From contig CAJNOI010000045.1 of the NCBI GenBank assembly GCA_905250115.1, positions 341,841 to 405,840 of the forward strand: DNA of 64,000 nucleotides. Reading direction: 5' to 3'. Positions 11,418 through 22,400 of the stretch are shown one piece after another. Origin of the DNA: Adineta steineri. Lineage: Eukaryota > Rotifera > Eurotatoria > Adinetida > Adinetidae. Each line of letters begins with the position of its first letter. Within the stretch, counting starts at the first letter, position 1. Under the pieces are notes generated by a model. The model searched no databases, was not told where the DNA came from, and saw nothing but the letters and a program-made list of their open reading frames with translations. A program made the position numbers and the translations under genes.

Positions 11418-12458
11418 ATGGTCGCATCAGAACTATTCTTAAAGAAAACGATGGAATATAACGTAACGAGTATTTCATCCACAGCGTTTACAATTAATAC
11501 TGTCTCACGTTGGCTAAACTATGTACTAGCTATACCAATGATAATATTAGGAATTCTTGGATCAATATTAACTATCCTAGTTTTTACGAGACAAAGTTCA
11601 TTTCAACGTAATCCAACCATTATTTATTTACTCGCTGGTGCCATCATGACAGCAATACATCTGCCAACAATCTATTTACAGAGTATACTTGTTGATGGTT
11701 TCGGTTTAGGTATATTTAATACTAATGATCTTGCATGTCGAGAACATAATTATTTACTATATGCTACAACTGTTGCTGCTATTTCATTTCCTTGTTGGGC
11801 AGCATTTGATCAATATGCAAGTACATGTCGTGAAGCAAGTTTTCGAAATCGATGGAGTTCAATACGAGTAGTTCGAGCAGCTATCACCGGTACTATAATC
11901 TTTTGGACAATAGTTTATTTGCCAATGATTTTTTTCAGTGGTATCGATCATAATATTTGTGTATTAACAAATATTTACTATAGAAATTTGAATGATTTTA
12001 TTGTAACACCTCTAGTTTATACGATCGGTCCACTGACATTTATTATAATATTTACAAGAAGAACTATACAAAATCTTCGCGCGGTTACTTTGACAAATCG
12101 TCGTGATCATTTAACGAAACAAATTCGTCATATGCTTATCCCTCAATTGATTATACTTGCTCTGTCCGGAGTACCATTTGGTTTACAAAACATATATTTT
12201 AATCTCACTAATGATGTATACAAAGATAGTCTTCGACAAGCTATCGAACATTTATTCGTTCAAATAATTCGTTTATTTTATCATTTTAATTTTGTTTTTA
12301 CATTCTATATTTATTTATACATGTCAAGTGAAGTAAGAAAAGTACTACGACGAATAACTACTAGTTCACGTAAAAAAAGTATTGAAGGTTCAAATACAGA
12401 TTCTATTGTATTACAAACATTGACGTGTGACAATACTTCTCGAGATCGTTTGTTTTGA
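11418..12458 (+). CDS. Rhodopsin-like (class A) GPCR, intronless orphan receptor
   Basis: One exon encodes 346 residues. The second Met (11451, MEYNVTSISST) is as likely a start as the first, because the N-terminus after it has an N-glycosylation site typical of GPCRs. Seven hydrophobic segments are visible: TM1 ending GSILTILVFTR, TM2 IIYLLAGAIMTAIHL, and TM3 ending SFPCWAAFDQYASTCR, where DQY stands in for DRY. TM4, TM5, TM6 (LIPQLIILALSGVPFG) and TM7 (HFNFVFTFYIYLYMSSEVRK, in place of NPxxY) follow. Cys residues before TM3 and in extracellular loop 2 fit the conserved disulfide. A basic, Ser/Thr-rich tail follows. The ligand is unknown. Bdelloids have many intronless receptors of this FMRFamide-receptor-like kind. 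The gene looks intact. Confidence 0.85.
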   Translation: MVASELFLKKTMEYNVTSISSTAFTINTVSRWLNYVLAIPMIILGILGSILTILVFTRQSSFQRNPTIIYLLAGAIMTAIHLPTIYLQSILVDGFGLGIFNTNDLACREHNYLLYATTVAAISFPCWAAFDQYASTCREASFRNRWSSIRVVRAAITGTIIFWTIVYLPMIFFSGIDHNICVLTNIYYRNLNDFIVTPLVYTIGPLTFIIIFTRRTIQNLRAVTLTNRRDHLTKQIRHMLIPQLIILALSGVPFGLQNIYFNLTNDVYKDSLRQAIEHLFVQIIRLFYHFNFVFTFYIYLYMSSEVRKVLRRITTSSRKKSIEGSNTDSIVLQTLTCDNTSRDRLF

Positions 12459-13446
12459 TTATCTATTTTTTTTTTGTATTTGTTATGGATATAAAACTGC
12501 GTAGTTACTATTAACTGTTGTCTATGTCAAAATTCATTTGCGTACATGTATTATTCCAGCAAATAACTATTTGTTAAGCTTGTTACTTTTTTCTCCGCAG
12601 AAAAAGTATAAAATTATTATCAGTTATATCTCGTTAGATATTATTAACACGTCAAAGAATTTCTTTTCTTTCATGTCATTAGTAAAATGATGCAAAAATC
12701 CATTTCTTTTATACTCAATGACAGTAGTAAATAACAATCGTTAATACCGGATATAGCTTATTTAAAAAGATGATGTTCCTAACAGGAGAGGATGAACGAG
12801 TGGAAAGGAAATAAAAGAAAGAAAAAGACGTATGTTTTTCATCAGGTGTGTCGTATATGTACCCATGAGATCACGCCATACGTTGAACAATAATATATGT
12901 ACCGACCGATTATCATGTCATGCGTAGATATACAATAACAAGTTTGTCAAAAGAGTATCACACTATATAACAAATAAGATAATAAAAGAGCCATCGAGGT
13001 TATGGATGGATGTGAGATAAACATATCAACCGTATTCACACGCACACTTATTCCTCAAGATTTATGGAGAAATTTTTGCGCATAAATAAAGATAATTACT
13101 TTTTCATTCTTCATAATATATTGAATAATCTTAAAATTAATTTTTGTAATATTAAGTATTATTTGATTAACATTAATATTGTGCTCAATATCATCAAGAG
13201 TTTCTTTAATTTTTTTATTTAAATAATACATCACATTAGTTCCATTATATTCAATTGAACATGATCACATTCTCATATTCAGTTTTCAATGAAATTCCTC
13301 AAAAAAATGAACAAATGATAACTACGATGGTTTCATTATTTGATATAATATTTTATTAAATAAAAATATTGTCGTATATCTTATAGATTGATTGTTTAAG
13401 TCGTCTTTATTTATTTGTAGAAGCACAAAAACTACTCAACGATTAT
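12459..13446. other. Intergenic, AT-rich
   Basis: It holds one foldback element (12992-13059) and no ORF or exon-like stretch. Confidence 0.5.
12992..13059. repeat. Telomere-like foldback element (diverged)
   Basis: CGAGGTTATGGATGGATGTG faces TATTCACACGCACAC followed by TTATTCCTCAAG. The arms pair imperfectly (GAGG..TA.G...TG..TGTGA), and the CCTCAAG edge on the right is intact. Confidence 0.6.
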
Positions 13447-14160
13447 GAAAAATCGAATCCGCCTTCTTCAATTATGTATTGTAATGTGTTTTCAAAATTT
13501 TCTTTTTTTACTTTCATTGTTGATTTTAGTGGTAACTTTATCTAGAACACGTAATTCTCATCAACACAAATATATAATCGAATGAAAATATTATTTCCAG
13601 ATCAAAAAAATAGTTTAATATCTGATTCTATTCTTCTTTCGAATATACGATTAGATCGAATAAAACAATTCGGAACAAAAATTAAATCAGGAATATCATT
13701 GACTGAAGTCAAAGGTGAATTAGTTGTAAGAACATTTTCGAATTAATAATTTAATTCGATAGAAAAAAAGAATTCGTTCATGTTATTCTCTTTCAGGACT
13801 TCGAAGTTAATGATCGTTCTCATCCTCGATCTAAAGGAATTCATGCACAATCTAAACATATCCCTGATACATTAACTAAATATGGATACAAGTATGATCC
13901 TAGTTGGGTAAATCGTCCATTACGTAACGATGAAACTATCGAAACAGCGTTATCTGGTCATAGTGAACGGCTTGCAATAGCCTATCATTTCATTCAACAA
14001 AAAAAACATCATTTTTTCAAATCACAAACAATCTTCGTATGTGTGGTGATTGTCGTAAGTTATTATATAAATTAAAAAATTGGAAGTACTTCAAGAAAAT
14101 ACGAAAACTTATGCGATCATATTTCTCGATACATCACTCTCTTTAATAATTGTAACATAA
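13447..14160 (+). pseudogene. C-terminal remnant of a DYW-type pentatricopeptide (PPR) protein
   Basis: The exon at about 13603-13726 ends ISLTEVKGELV. The next exon starts at about 13798 with DFEVNDRSHPRS, then YKYDPSWVNRPL and GHSERLAIAYHFIQQ. In another frame NLRMCGDCRKL follows, and further on IHHS. These are the E/E+ and DYW motifs of PPR proteins. H-S-E is the HxE zinc/catalytic motif and C-G-D-C the CxxC of the cytidine-deaminase-like DYW domain that edits C to U in plant organelle RNA. The PPR array is absent upstream. The only upstream ORF (13447-13585) encodes a membrane-like peptide that could be a chance acquisition. A frameshift lies between HSE and CGDC, and the terminal CSC-D-Y/H-W/F segment has decayed. 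DYW proteins are reported in bdelloids and attributed to horizontal transfer. Confidence 0.8.
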
Positions 14161-15469
14161 AAGAATAAACAAATGAAAATAAAAAAAACATCGAAAGTTA
14201 AAGAAGATTAATTAACGAAACTCAGAGATTATTCATCTTTTGTTTCTGATTGAACTATCACCTCTATTTGAATAAATACTGATTTGTAGTATTTTTTCCA
14301 GAATGATTGACGTCTTGATAAATAAATTATTAATGACAGCATGTTGTTGATTTATCAAACAAGACAGAAAATATCGAAACAACAACAGTAAAAGGATCTA
14401 AACTTCCATTGCGTGTAAATATGAATGAATTCACCGTTATTCGAACTACCAAGTACGATCTTGTATAAACAACTTTAACAAGATATTCGTGAAATTGATG
14501 AAAGTACAATATCAATCACTTAATTCAATTTTGTCGAAAACAGTTATGTTGATATTATATGAAAATTGAAAGCGTGAGTTTGAATGTGAGTATTCTGTTT
14601 CATTCGCACTCATACTCTCAGTATGGCTCATAATTTTTGTGCTTTATACTATTAATGAACAAGTTCGTCAACAAAACAAACAAATAAAAAAAAATGGAAG
14701 GTAATGCTATATTACATTCTTGTTTTCATCCTGTTAATTATTTTCTTTGAATTAAATCGTTATTGTTTTTTCTTCTTTTTCATATGTGGTATAATAGATG
14801 CCAATTTTATCTATGATAGTAGACTTTGAAGTTTGTTGCTCATTCTCTTGTATCTTTATCGGAGAGGAAAACCAAGAGCACAAAAACAAGTTGAGATGAG
14901 TAGTGAATATAACGCACGAGTAAAGTTACCCATATATGTGCATTAGGGAAGAAAGAAAAGAAAAAAAACGAGATAGACAACTGGCAGACTATTATCTATT
15001 GGCCTTTGACTATAAAAGCATTGTAAATTAACATGATTATTTGATGATCAGATGCAACAGAACAATAATTTATCGCCATAAGTGTTTTTTCTATTTGTCG
15101 ACAAAAGTGTGTATGTAGACAGCGCAATGAACTATTTTTCTTTTCTTATGACAATCATCGCTTCTATTGTGTATGTTGTCAGTAGAAGTGTAAGCCGTCG
15201 GCTTCAGCAAAAATCGGCTGACGATTTATACCTCTAGTTGTCAGCTACTGACTATTTGTCGGTGACAATCGTTTATTTGCGTCTCATATTTTACATTCTA
15301 CGATATTGTTCAAGTTTTTGAAAATAAAAATTAAAATAGCATTATTTCATTATTAATTTCTTATGTCTTCAAAATCGCCAAGGTTTGGGCGATGAATCGT
15401 ATTTTTCCGGAAAATAATCGTCAATCAAATCGCGATTAAATCGTCGATTTTTCCCCTGATTTTGATAAC
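14161..15469. other. Intergenic; one foldback element, no supported gene
   Basis: A coding-like run (VDLSNKTENIETTTVKG, about 14345-14475 plus) is open for some 45 codons. It has neither start nor splice context, so I leave it uncalled. At 15360-15460 a run of AATCG/CGATT words makes weak local palindromes. Confidence 0.4.
14566..14620. repeat. Telomere-like foldback element (diverged)
   Basis: TTGAAAGCGTGAGTTTGAAT faces ATTCGCACTCATACTCTCA around a loop of about 12 nt. The stem GTGAGTTTGAATG / CATTCGCACTCATAC pairs at most positions. The arm is GTGAGT rather than GTGGGT, so this is a drifted copy. Confidence 0.5.
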
Positions 15470-16538
15470 ATGGGTTGTACACATTCACGCAAAAGTAAAT
15501 ATCTAGTTGTAAAAATGCCGTCAAAATTTGAACAATTACCGATCGAAATAGTATTGATTATCTTTCAATATCTTGAAGCTCATGATCTCGTTAATGGTTT
15601 CGGATGTCTCAACTCCTACTTTCGTTCAATTCTGGTCTCACCTCATCTTCGTGTACATGTGAATATAGATACAAATGATATGGGCCCACAATTACAGTCA
15701 AATTCTATCTGGTCTCTACTGACATTCGAAAGCATTTATTCTTTGAAAACACAAGATATTATCCGCGATGTACTTGTTCAGTTTGTCCTGGATCATGCGA
15801 ATCGTCTTATTCACCTCACACATCTTACGCTTCATATAGAAAACGAGCATTTCGAGCAAATCCAACATACTCTTCCGTACTTAATCGACATCAAATACTT
15901 GTCTATCAAGAAACTATCACGGAATGATGAACATTCACTTCTTTCGGTTATTCTCGGAATGAAAAATCTTCGAGTTTACATAACGAACGAATGCTTACCA
16001 AAAAAAGCCGAGGAAAATCTCATGATTAGCAATTCTATGGAAAAACTCTACATTAGCTGTGGTGCATCCATCTCACATGTCTTTCTTCTTCTTGATCATA
16101 TGCCTAATCTACGCGTATTCCAGCTTTACAACTTGAGTTGGTATGAATGCTTTTCATATCCTCATGATAGTTTTATCCATAGAGAACTAGCAGTATTCAA
16201 AAGCTGACAGTTGGGTGGCAGACTATGTCAAGTTCGAAGAACTGATTCATGCTGCACCATCTCTTCGTTATGTGCACGTATCACAATGGAACATGTTCAA
16301 TGATATGCGACACATCTTATTTAATCCAAATTTACTTAAAAGATTACTCGAACACATTGCACACGTTCAAATCAATGTTGCATTATTTATTTCAGAAGAC
16401 ATAAGTGATGAGGTACGCACATACCTCGAAACATGTTCTTGGCTGACGTTGAGAGATATTTTCTACAACTGTTTAGATGCTGAAACAATTTTTGATCTAG
16501 TTTTCGAGCAGGTCAAACTATCTGAATCTTGTTTCTGA
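15470..16538 (+). pseudogene. F-box protein with a frameshift (or assembly error in an A-run)
   Basis: The first frame (15470-16207) begins MGCTHSRKSK, then has an F-box FEQLPIEIVLIIFQYLEAHDL at about residues 20-50. Leucine-rich, weakly repetitive sequence follows, as in the expanded bdelloid F-box family. These are substrate adaptors of SCF ubiquitin ligases through Skp1. The frame ends early at 16207. A second frame (16215-16538) carries the expected rest (ADYVKFEELIHAAPSLRYVH...). Removing one A from the AAAA run near 16198-16201 would join FK to ADSWVADYVKF, so there is one extra base or one sequencing error. The usual start of this family corresponds to the internal Met at 15515. The upstream MGCTHS would make a dual-acylation signal. 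Confidence 0.75.
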
Positions 16539-17317
16539 TGAGAAAAAAATGAAATATTGCAAAGTATCTGACAATACACCCACCCTCAGAACATGCTTTA
16601 TTTAAACAAAACTTCATAATAAGCATAAGGATGTGGACGAAATAGAATATCCACGTTCACATCTTCAACAAATTACTCCAGCATCACTTGACAGCAACAT
16701 CTCCAACCCTGCTTTACGACTTCTCTCACAATATCGTTCCTGACGATGTATTCCAGATAAGAACATGAAAGCTTGAATCTGCTTTTTTTAATTCAGAACT
16801 AGAGAACACAGTATTTTTACAATTATTTCATGTTCTATTACTTTTAAAATGTTTTGTCACACGTTTCAGTACTTGATAATCAACAGAAAGATGAAGTTGA
16901 GAAATATGTGGATAGTTAATAATTGGCAAATGTTCATTATTATCATTTAATTTTCCATCATCAATCGTAAGGACATAAATAAATATGACATCGACCTTAC
17001 TTCATCTCGGAAAAATAATCAACACAAGAAATAGCAAGATATAAATGAAATTTTCTAAGTTGATTATTTGATGTAAAAACGTAATGAAAAGCATTTCAAA
17101 GGATTTCATTTGAATAAATTCTATTCTGATGGAAACTGCGAAGAACAATGAATCCAAGAAATCGTAGTTACCCACAATCTAACCTTCTCTCACTCTTTTA
17201 TAAATAGTATTTTTATTATTTTCGAAGTAAATAACTATATTGAATCATAAAGTTGTAAACAGAACAAAATATGAAATGGCGCTTATTATCATTTAACAAT
17301 AATGCATAATAGTAAAA
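16539..17317. other. Intergenic; foldback-like element, otherwise nothing
   Basis: CACCCACCCTCAGAACATG at 16577 looks like a solitary right arm of the telomere-like family, and a small stem-loop follows at 16626-16665. No coding signal is seen. Confidence 0.45.
16574..16665. repeat. Telomere-like foldback fragments
   Basis: A solitary C-rich arm (ACACCCACCCTCAGAACATG) is followed at 16626 by AAGGATGTGGACG, a 10-nt spacer and CCACGTTCACATCTTC. The second part folds on itself. This looks like two overlapping, decayed members. Confidence 0.45.
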
Positions 17318-18731
17318 ATGATGAACGACGATCATTCAATGTTCTTGGTAAACTATTTCATGTATGTGATATTTCGTTTTTGTTCTTTTTTGATGATCAT
17401 TTTTTTATTGAAAAAAAAGGTTCGTATCGATGATCTTGTTCAGTATCCAAATACACTTTTAGCAGATAGTCAACGTCTTCAAGCATACTGGCGTCCTAGT
17501 CTAAATGCATATTTTCTATCACGTGATGTTCATATGTTTGAACGTATCATTTTACCTTTCTATACTTCTTCTAAATCATCCAATAAAATAAAACGTTTAT
17601 CAACAATGTCATTTTCTGACAAACTTTTTCGAGAAGAATTAGAATTTTATAATCTTTTAGAATATTATCAGGTATGTTTAATAAAAACAATAGTCATTAA
17701 CCTTTTATTTTATTATAGACAGATGATAATTTAAATTTCATATTTGAATATTATACACAATCATCTTCAGTTATTTCTCTCCTATCTCGTTTGCTTATTA
17801 GGAAATGTATTTGTTGGTGTATAATCGATTGTGTATCATCTATTGCTTGTGCAATAGGAATATGTGAAATAGTTCTATGGCTATGTCATTATCAACGTTC
17901 AATAAATCTACTTATTGTAGATATAATTATTAGTCTAATACTATTATGGACTCTATTTTATGAGCAATATTCTGATAGAATATTACTTGAAATTAATTTT
18001 TATATGCGTAATAAATTTGATGAAGAAGTGAAAAATCAAATTCGACGAAAAACATCAATGACTGAACGATTTATCATAATTGGTTCGTTTCAAAGTCCTG
18101 TTTTTATTATTCAACTTATTTTTGCTTCTTTATCTTTTATTATTACTTTATTATCTTACAAACGTAAAAGTCTGTAAATGAAAAAATAATCATTTAACAA
18201 TAATCAATTATTTATTTTTGTTTCTTAGATACATGGTATTTTATTCTGGGATTAGCATTTCGTCATTTACTTCTTATACGTTTATGTTTAGCAGAAATGT
18301 GTCATATAATTGATATTCTTTCTTATAGTGGACGTTCATCATTTCGTGTTTGTTCTCATCTTCTTTTATTTTTAGTTACTATATTATTCATATGTATTTG
18401 GATTGGACTTACACTATATGTAACAGATTCAAATTCAACAATCGATCAACCAGTAATTCTAGCTCCATCACGTTATGTTTATTTCGTTTATCATATTATA
18501 TTGAATGTTGGATATGGAGATACAACAGAAAGATCAATTCTATCCTTTATTCTTATCGTTGTGTTGACCCTTATTACTTGTCCTCTTTTAATCATTATCT
18601 ATCAAAATTTCATACAAGAATTAAATCTAGTAATAACAAAAATGATTCATGTTGAAACATTTCATCATACATCTTTTATCAAATATTTAATAACACAAAT
18701 AAATAGATATCAACATCGAATGATCCATTAA
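17318..18731 (+). CDS. Six-transmembrane potassium channel with an N-terminal T1/BTB-like domain
   Basis: There are three exons: 17318(or later)-17671, 17719-18163 and 18229-18731, with phase-consistent GT-AG introns. The N-terminal part (DLVQYPNTLLADSQRLQAYW to FREELEFYNLLEYYQ) fits the Kv tetramerisation (T1) fold, with the FxEEL motif that precedes S1. Hydrophobic segments follow: three in exon 2, then in exon 3 S4-, S5- and S6-like segments. The pore loop YHIILNVGYGDTTE contains the K+ filter GYGD. Two oddities stand out. The filter is NVGYGD instead of TVGYGD, and no segment shows the regular Arg/Lys every third residue of a voltage-sensing S4. The usual GGT start of T1 is missing, so a small upstream exon may be unannotated. 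It is probably a plasma-membrane K+ channel that is weakly or not voltage-gated. Confidence 0.75.
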
Positions 18732-18863
18732 GTGAAGTTTATTTGGATGAAAATTTAAGAAGACAATTTAGGAAATATAAATAATAGATTTGGAAATATT
18801 TACTTTCATTTACAAAAATTAAACAAGTCACTATCAAAAACAATATAGATTAAAATAAAATTT

Positions 18864-20140
18864 TTATCGTTTGTCTACAACTTCACGTTTAAGTTTAGCC
18901 ATCATTGCTCGTCGTTTATTTAATTCATCATCATTTATTTGTGTTTTTTGTTCTTCTTGTTTAGTTTCATTCGCTGTAGCCATAGCTTTACGTGCAGCAT
19001 GTGCAGCCGATTGTGGTCGAACATTCGTTGTTTGTTGTTCTAATTCTTTTTCACGTTCAGCACGTTTTTCATCCACAATTTTTTGACGTATATCTTTAAG
19101 AAATTTTTGTCGTGCTTTCATCGCAGCAGTTGTTTCATTATCCTCAGTTGGTATTGTACGTTCAGTTAAATCACGTAATTTTTGACGAAGTACATTTTCA
19201 GGAATAGCGCCAATTGTTTGAGGTGTAGATGCATTATTTGATTCATCATTTTCTATCGAATCATTATAATTATTTTCCTACAAACAAGAGAAATTATATT
19301 TTAAAAATAAACAATTCATTTTTTCGAATAAACCTTTGAAGTTTTTCGTTGAAGATCTCTATGCCATTCAGCATCAAGATCTGCGCCACCTTTTCGTCGT
19401 AAATCAGGTAAACGATATTCTTCTTTAGGAGGTTTTCTTGGTTCTGTTTGTTCTTTAGTCTTACGCGATGATGATGATGCTGATGATGGTTCTGGTTTTC
19501 GTGGTACAACAACAACGTCGTCGTCATCATCATCATCATTATTATCATTTTGATACTTCTTGTCTTCTTTTTCATATGATTGTTGTTTTATAATCGGTAC
19601 TTTAATTGGTTCCGATGGTGAATGAAGTGATCCACGTCTTGATGATGATGATGTTGCTTGCATTAAGAGTGAAAGAATGAGATCATCTCTACTATCACCA
19701 TGTCTCAGCAAACCCCATTGTAATTGTAAACTAACAAGTGCTTGTAATTGAAGAATTAAATTTTTTCTCTTCATCATATCTTGAAATAATTGAAAATCTT
19801 TTGCAGAATATAATTGTTCATAGGATTCGTCAGCAAGTACTGAATCATCAAGAGGTACAGGTATTTGACATGCTCGTATTAGTTCATTTTCATCTAAACT
19901 AAGATCTTTACCAAGACCATTAATTAATGAATCAACAAGACGTATATATTGCTGATAAATAGTTCTTTGTTCGTCTGCTAATGATAGTCCTGTACCATCT
20001 TCATCTGTATCATCATCATTATCATCATAGTCAAAAGTAACACAATTTGCTTCAATAAATGTTTGAATAGGTGCAGCCCATATTGGTGAATGAATAAAAT
20101 CACCAACAGTATCTACAATCCAATTATTATCCAAAGCCAT
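18864..20140 (-). CDS. CFAP36: Cilia- and flagella-associated protein 36 (BARTL domain)
   Basis: Two exons (20140-19334 and 19277-18864) are joined at TSK|ENN, about 400 residues. The N-terminal region (residues 1-130, WIVDTVGDFIHSPIWAAPI, then ELIRACQIP and DFQLFQDMMKRKNLILQLQ) is the BART-like domain of CFAP36/CCDC104. In animals that domain binds GTP-bound ARL3 at the ciliary base. The middle is a low-complexity Ser/Asp linker with a poly-Asp run. The C-terminus is a charged coiled coil ending RRAMMAKLKREVVDKR, like the LLAEKLKEEVINK ending of vertebrate CFAP36. The gene is divergent from the filamin-repeat gene, with about 0.5 kb between start codons. It looks intact. Confidence 0.9.
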
Positions 20141-20656
20141 TTGAAATAAATGCTTATCGTGAATATTCTATTATGCTTTATCTTTTCATAGATTATATTA
20201 CATTATACTTACGCACGCAATTTGAACTACCATCGGACATGAAAATGAGTTGGAAACAGCCTTCGTTATTCAATGTAACAATTAAATTATCTATGATATT
20301 GAAAAAATTTAAATATATAGAAAAAGATTTTTATAAAAGAATTAACTTGTAAAACGAAATATATATATATTAATCGTACATGTTTGTTAGCGCCCTCTTT
20401 AGAGATATATATGACCGAGATTCTTCTAGTTCGAAACTGTATTTGATAGTTGTTTGAAAAATATTCAAAGAAACGTTTATATAATTAGAATACGAAATGA
20501 TATCACAAAACGCATTTGTCCAATTAGATTGATAGTTTCAGTTTCGGCACATTCTTACATTCCCGTATCAGAAAATCGATTGAAATGAATAAAAAGGATT
20601 TCTTTTTCTCTTGTTTTATAGACTAGACATCATTTTATAATTTTTAACTTTAAATC

Positions 20657-22233
20657 ATGTTGCCTAAAATTCGTCGTGTTTCATCCATTTTACGTAATAA
20701 TAACAAGTCAATTCAATCAACTGAACGTTTGAGTAATAAAAGTAGTAGTTCAAGTAGTAAAAGTACCGATGATGGACATAATGGTAACTTCTATTGATTA
20801 AATTATACTAATTATTATTTATTAATTAATAGTTTATATTGAAACCTTATTATATATTGTACATGTTGATGATATTGATTTACCAATATCAACAACGGAT
20901 GAAATAACAGAAGAAATGTATGATGGTGGTGATGAACAACAATTAAATTCATCAAATAAATTAATAAGACGTATGTCTAAACGAACAACAGCAAGTTTTA
21001 ATGAACGTCATCAAACATCCAACGCACCAATATATGCACGACCTTCTTTTTCCTTTTCTAATCCATTACGACGTCTTAATAGTAATAGAAATTATTATAG
21101 TTTGTATTTATATTTATTTTACTTTTAGGTATACTTAAACCAACTGATAAAGGAATACAAAGTCAATCAACACCAAAACAGACAGCTAAGCGATCATCAT
21201 CTTTTACTAGTCATTCTCGTTTACAAAGCCAAAATAATAACAATAATGATCCAGAACAACCATTTCCACCACCTCCACCATCACTTCTTTATGATAATCC
21301 AATCTCATGTACAGAACAACAAACAATTATTCGAGCTCATGGTCCAGGTCTTACCGATGGTTTTATCAATGATAATTGTTCGTATTTATCTTGTCTTTTT
21401 TAAGTGTATTGAAACTGTTTGACAATTTTAGGTCATTTCGATTTGAATGCACCTAATACTGAATTACAAAAACTTGTTATTGCAATTGATGGTCCATCAA
21501 AAGCTGATATTCAAATTGAAGTTATTGATACAGATATTTATCGAGTATTTTATACATGTGAAACATCTGGTAAGAAAAAAAGCTTGACTAATCATATCTT
21601 TTTCTTTTTTAATCAAGGTAATTACCATATATCATTAACATATGATGGTGAACATATCAACAATTCACCTTATCATTTATGTTTACGTGCTCAATCATTA
21701 CAAGAACAAGTCGTTCCACCTACTCTTCCACCTCCTATCAATCCACCTCGTGCTATAATTCAACCTATTGAATTTTATGTATATTCATCTTTTTCTTTAT
21801 TTTAATAATTAGTTTTGTTATTGATATATAATCCTAGGTCAATACTCCATGTATAGTTACTGTTCGTCCAACTGTAACTTGTGCTGTTTTTCAAGCATAT
21901 ATACAAGCACCTCAAGGAAATATCAATTTACCAATTACTGTTCATAAATCAGCAAAATCAGGTTAATCATTAGAAAGATTTTATTANNNNNNNNNNCATT
22001 TTGGTGGTGATGTCCAAGATATTGTATTAAAATCAGAAAAAGAACCAACTTGTGGTGATCTTGGAAATGTTTTAAGTGAAGTCTTTCGTATACCATTAGA
22101 AGAACAATTAGTTTATTTTCGTGGTCAACGTCTTCATCATCATAATTCATCATCAAGTGGTCGTGCACTATCAAAATATGGAATATTCTCTGGAAATACG
22201 GTGACATTAGTTGGACAACGAACTGTAGTCTAA
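20657..22233 (+). CDS. Filamin-type Ig repeat protein with a C-terminal ubiquitin-like tail
   Basis: Seven exons: 20657-20783, 20833-21099, 21129-21377, 21432-21569, 21618-21778, 21838-21961 and a last one ending at 22233. The start of the last exon is hidden by a 10-N gap (21987-21996). The N-terminal 150 residues are basic and Ser/Asn-rich, with a poly-Pro run. A single filamin/ABP280 repeat follows (AHGPGLTDGFINDN ... DGPSKADIQIEVID ... GNYHISLTYDGEHINNSPY). After a second beta-rich segment (VNTPCIVTVRPTV) the last about 75 residues, with DVQDIVLKS and GIFSGNTVTLVGQRTVV, look like a ubiquitin-like fold. Filamin repeats in animals bind actin-associated partners. One repeat without the actin-binding CH domains suggests a small adaptor. 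I do not recognise the exact family. Confidence 0.7.
21987..21996. other. 10-N gap
   Basis: A short assembly gap in the last intron or exon boundary of the filamin-repeat gene. It hides the acceptor site. Confidence 0.95.
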
Positions 22234-22400
22234 TCAAATTGAATATTTATTATTTCATTTCTTTTTTTTTTCAATATTTTGACAATAAAACAAAAGCTTT
22301 TTATCCTTCTATACATATATATATGTGTGTTTTGTTTTTTGTGGAATGAAATTTAAAAAAGAAAATGGAAGACAGATGAGATACAAAATTATTTCAATGA

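Noticed and set aside
14330-14515. 61-codon minus ORF and an opposite coding-like run
   Set aside because: No start, splice sites or recognisable motif on either strand.
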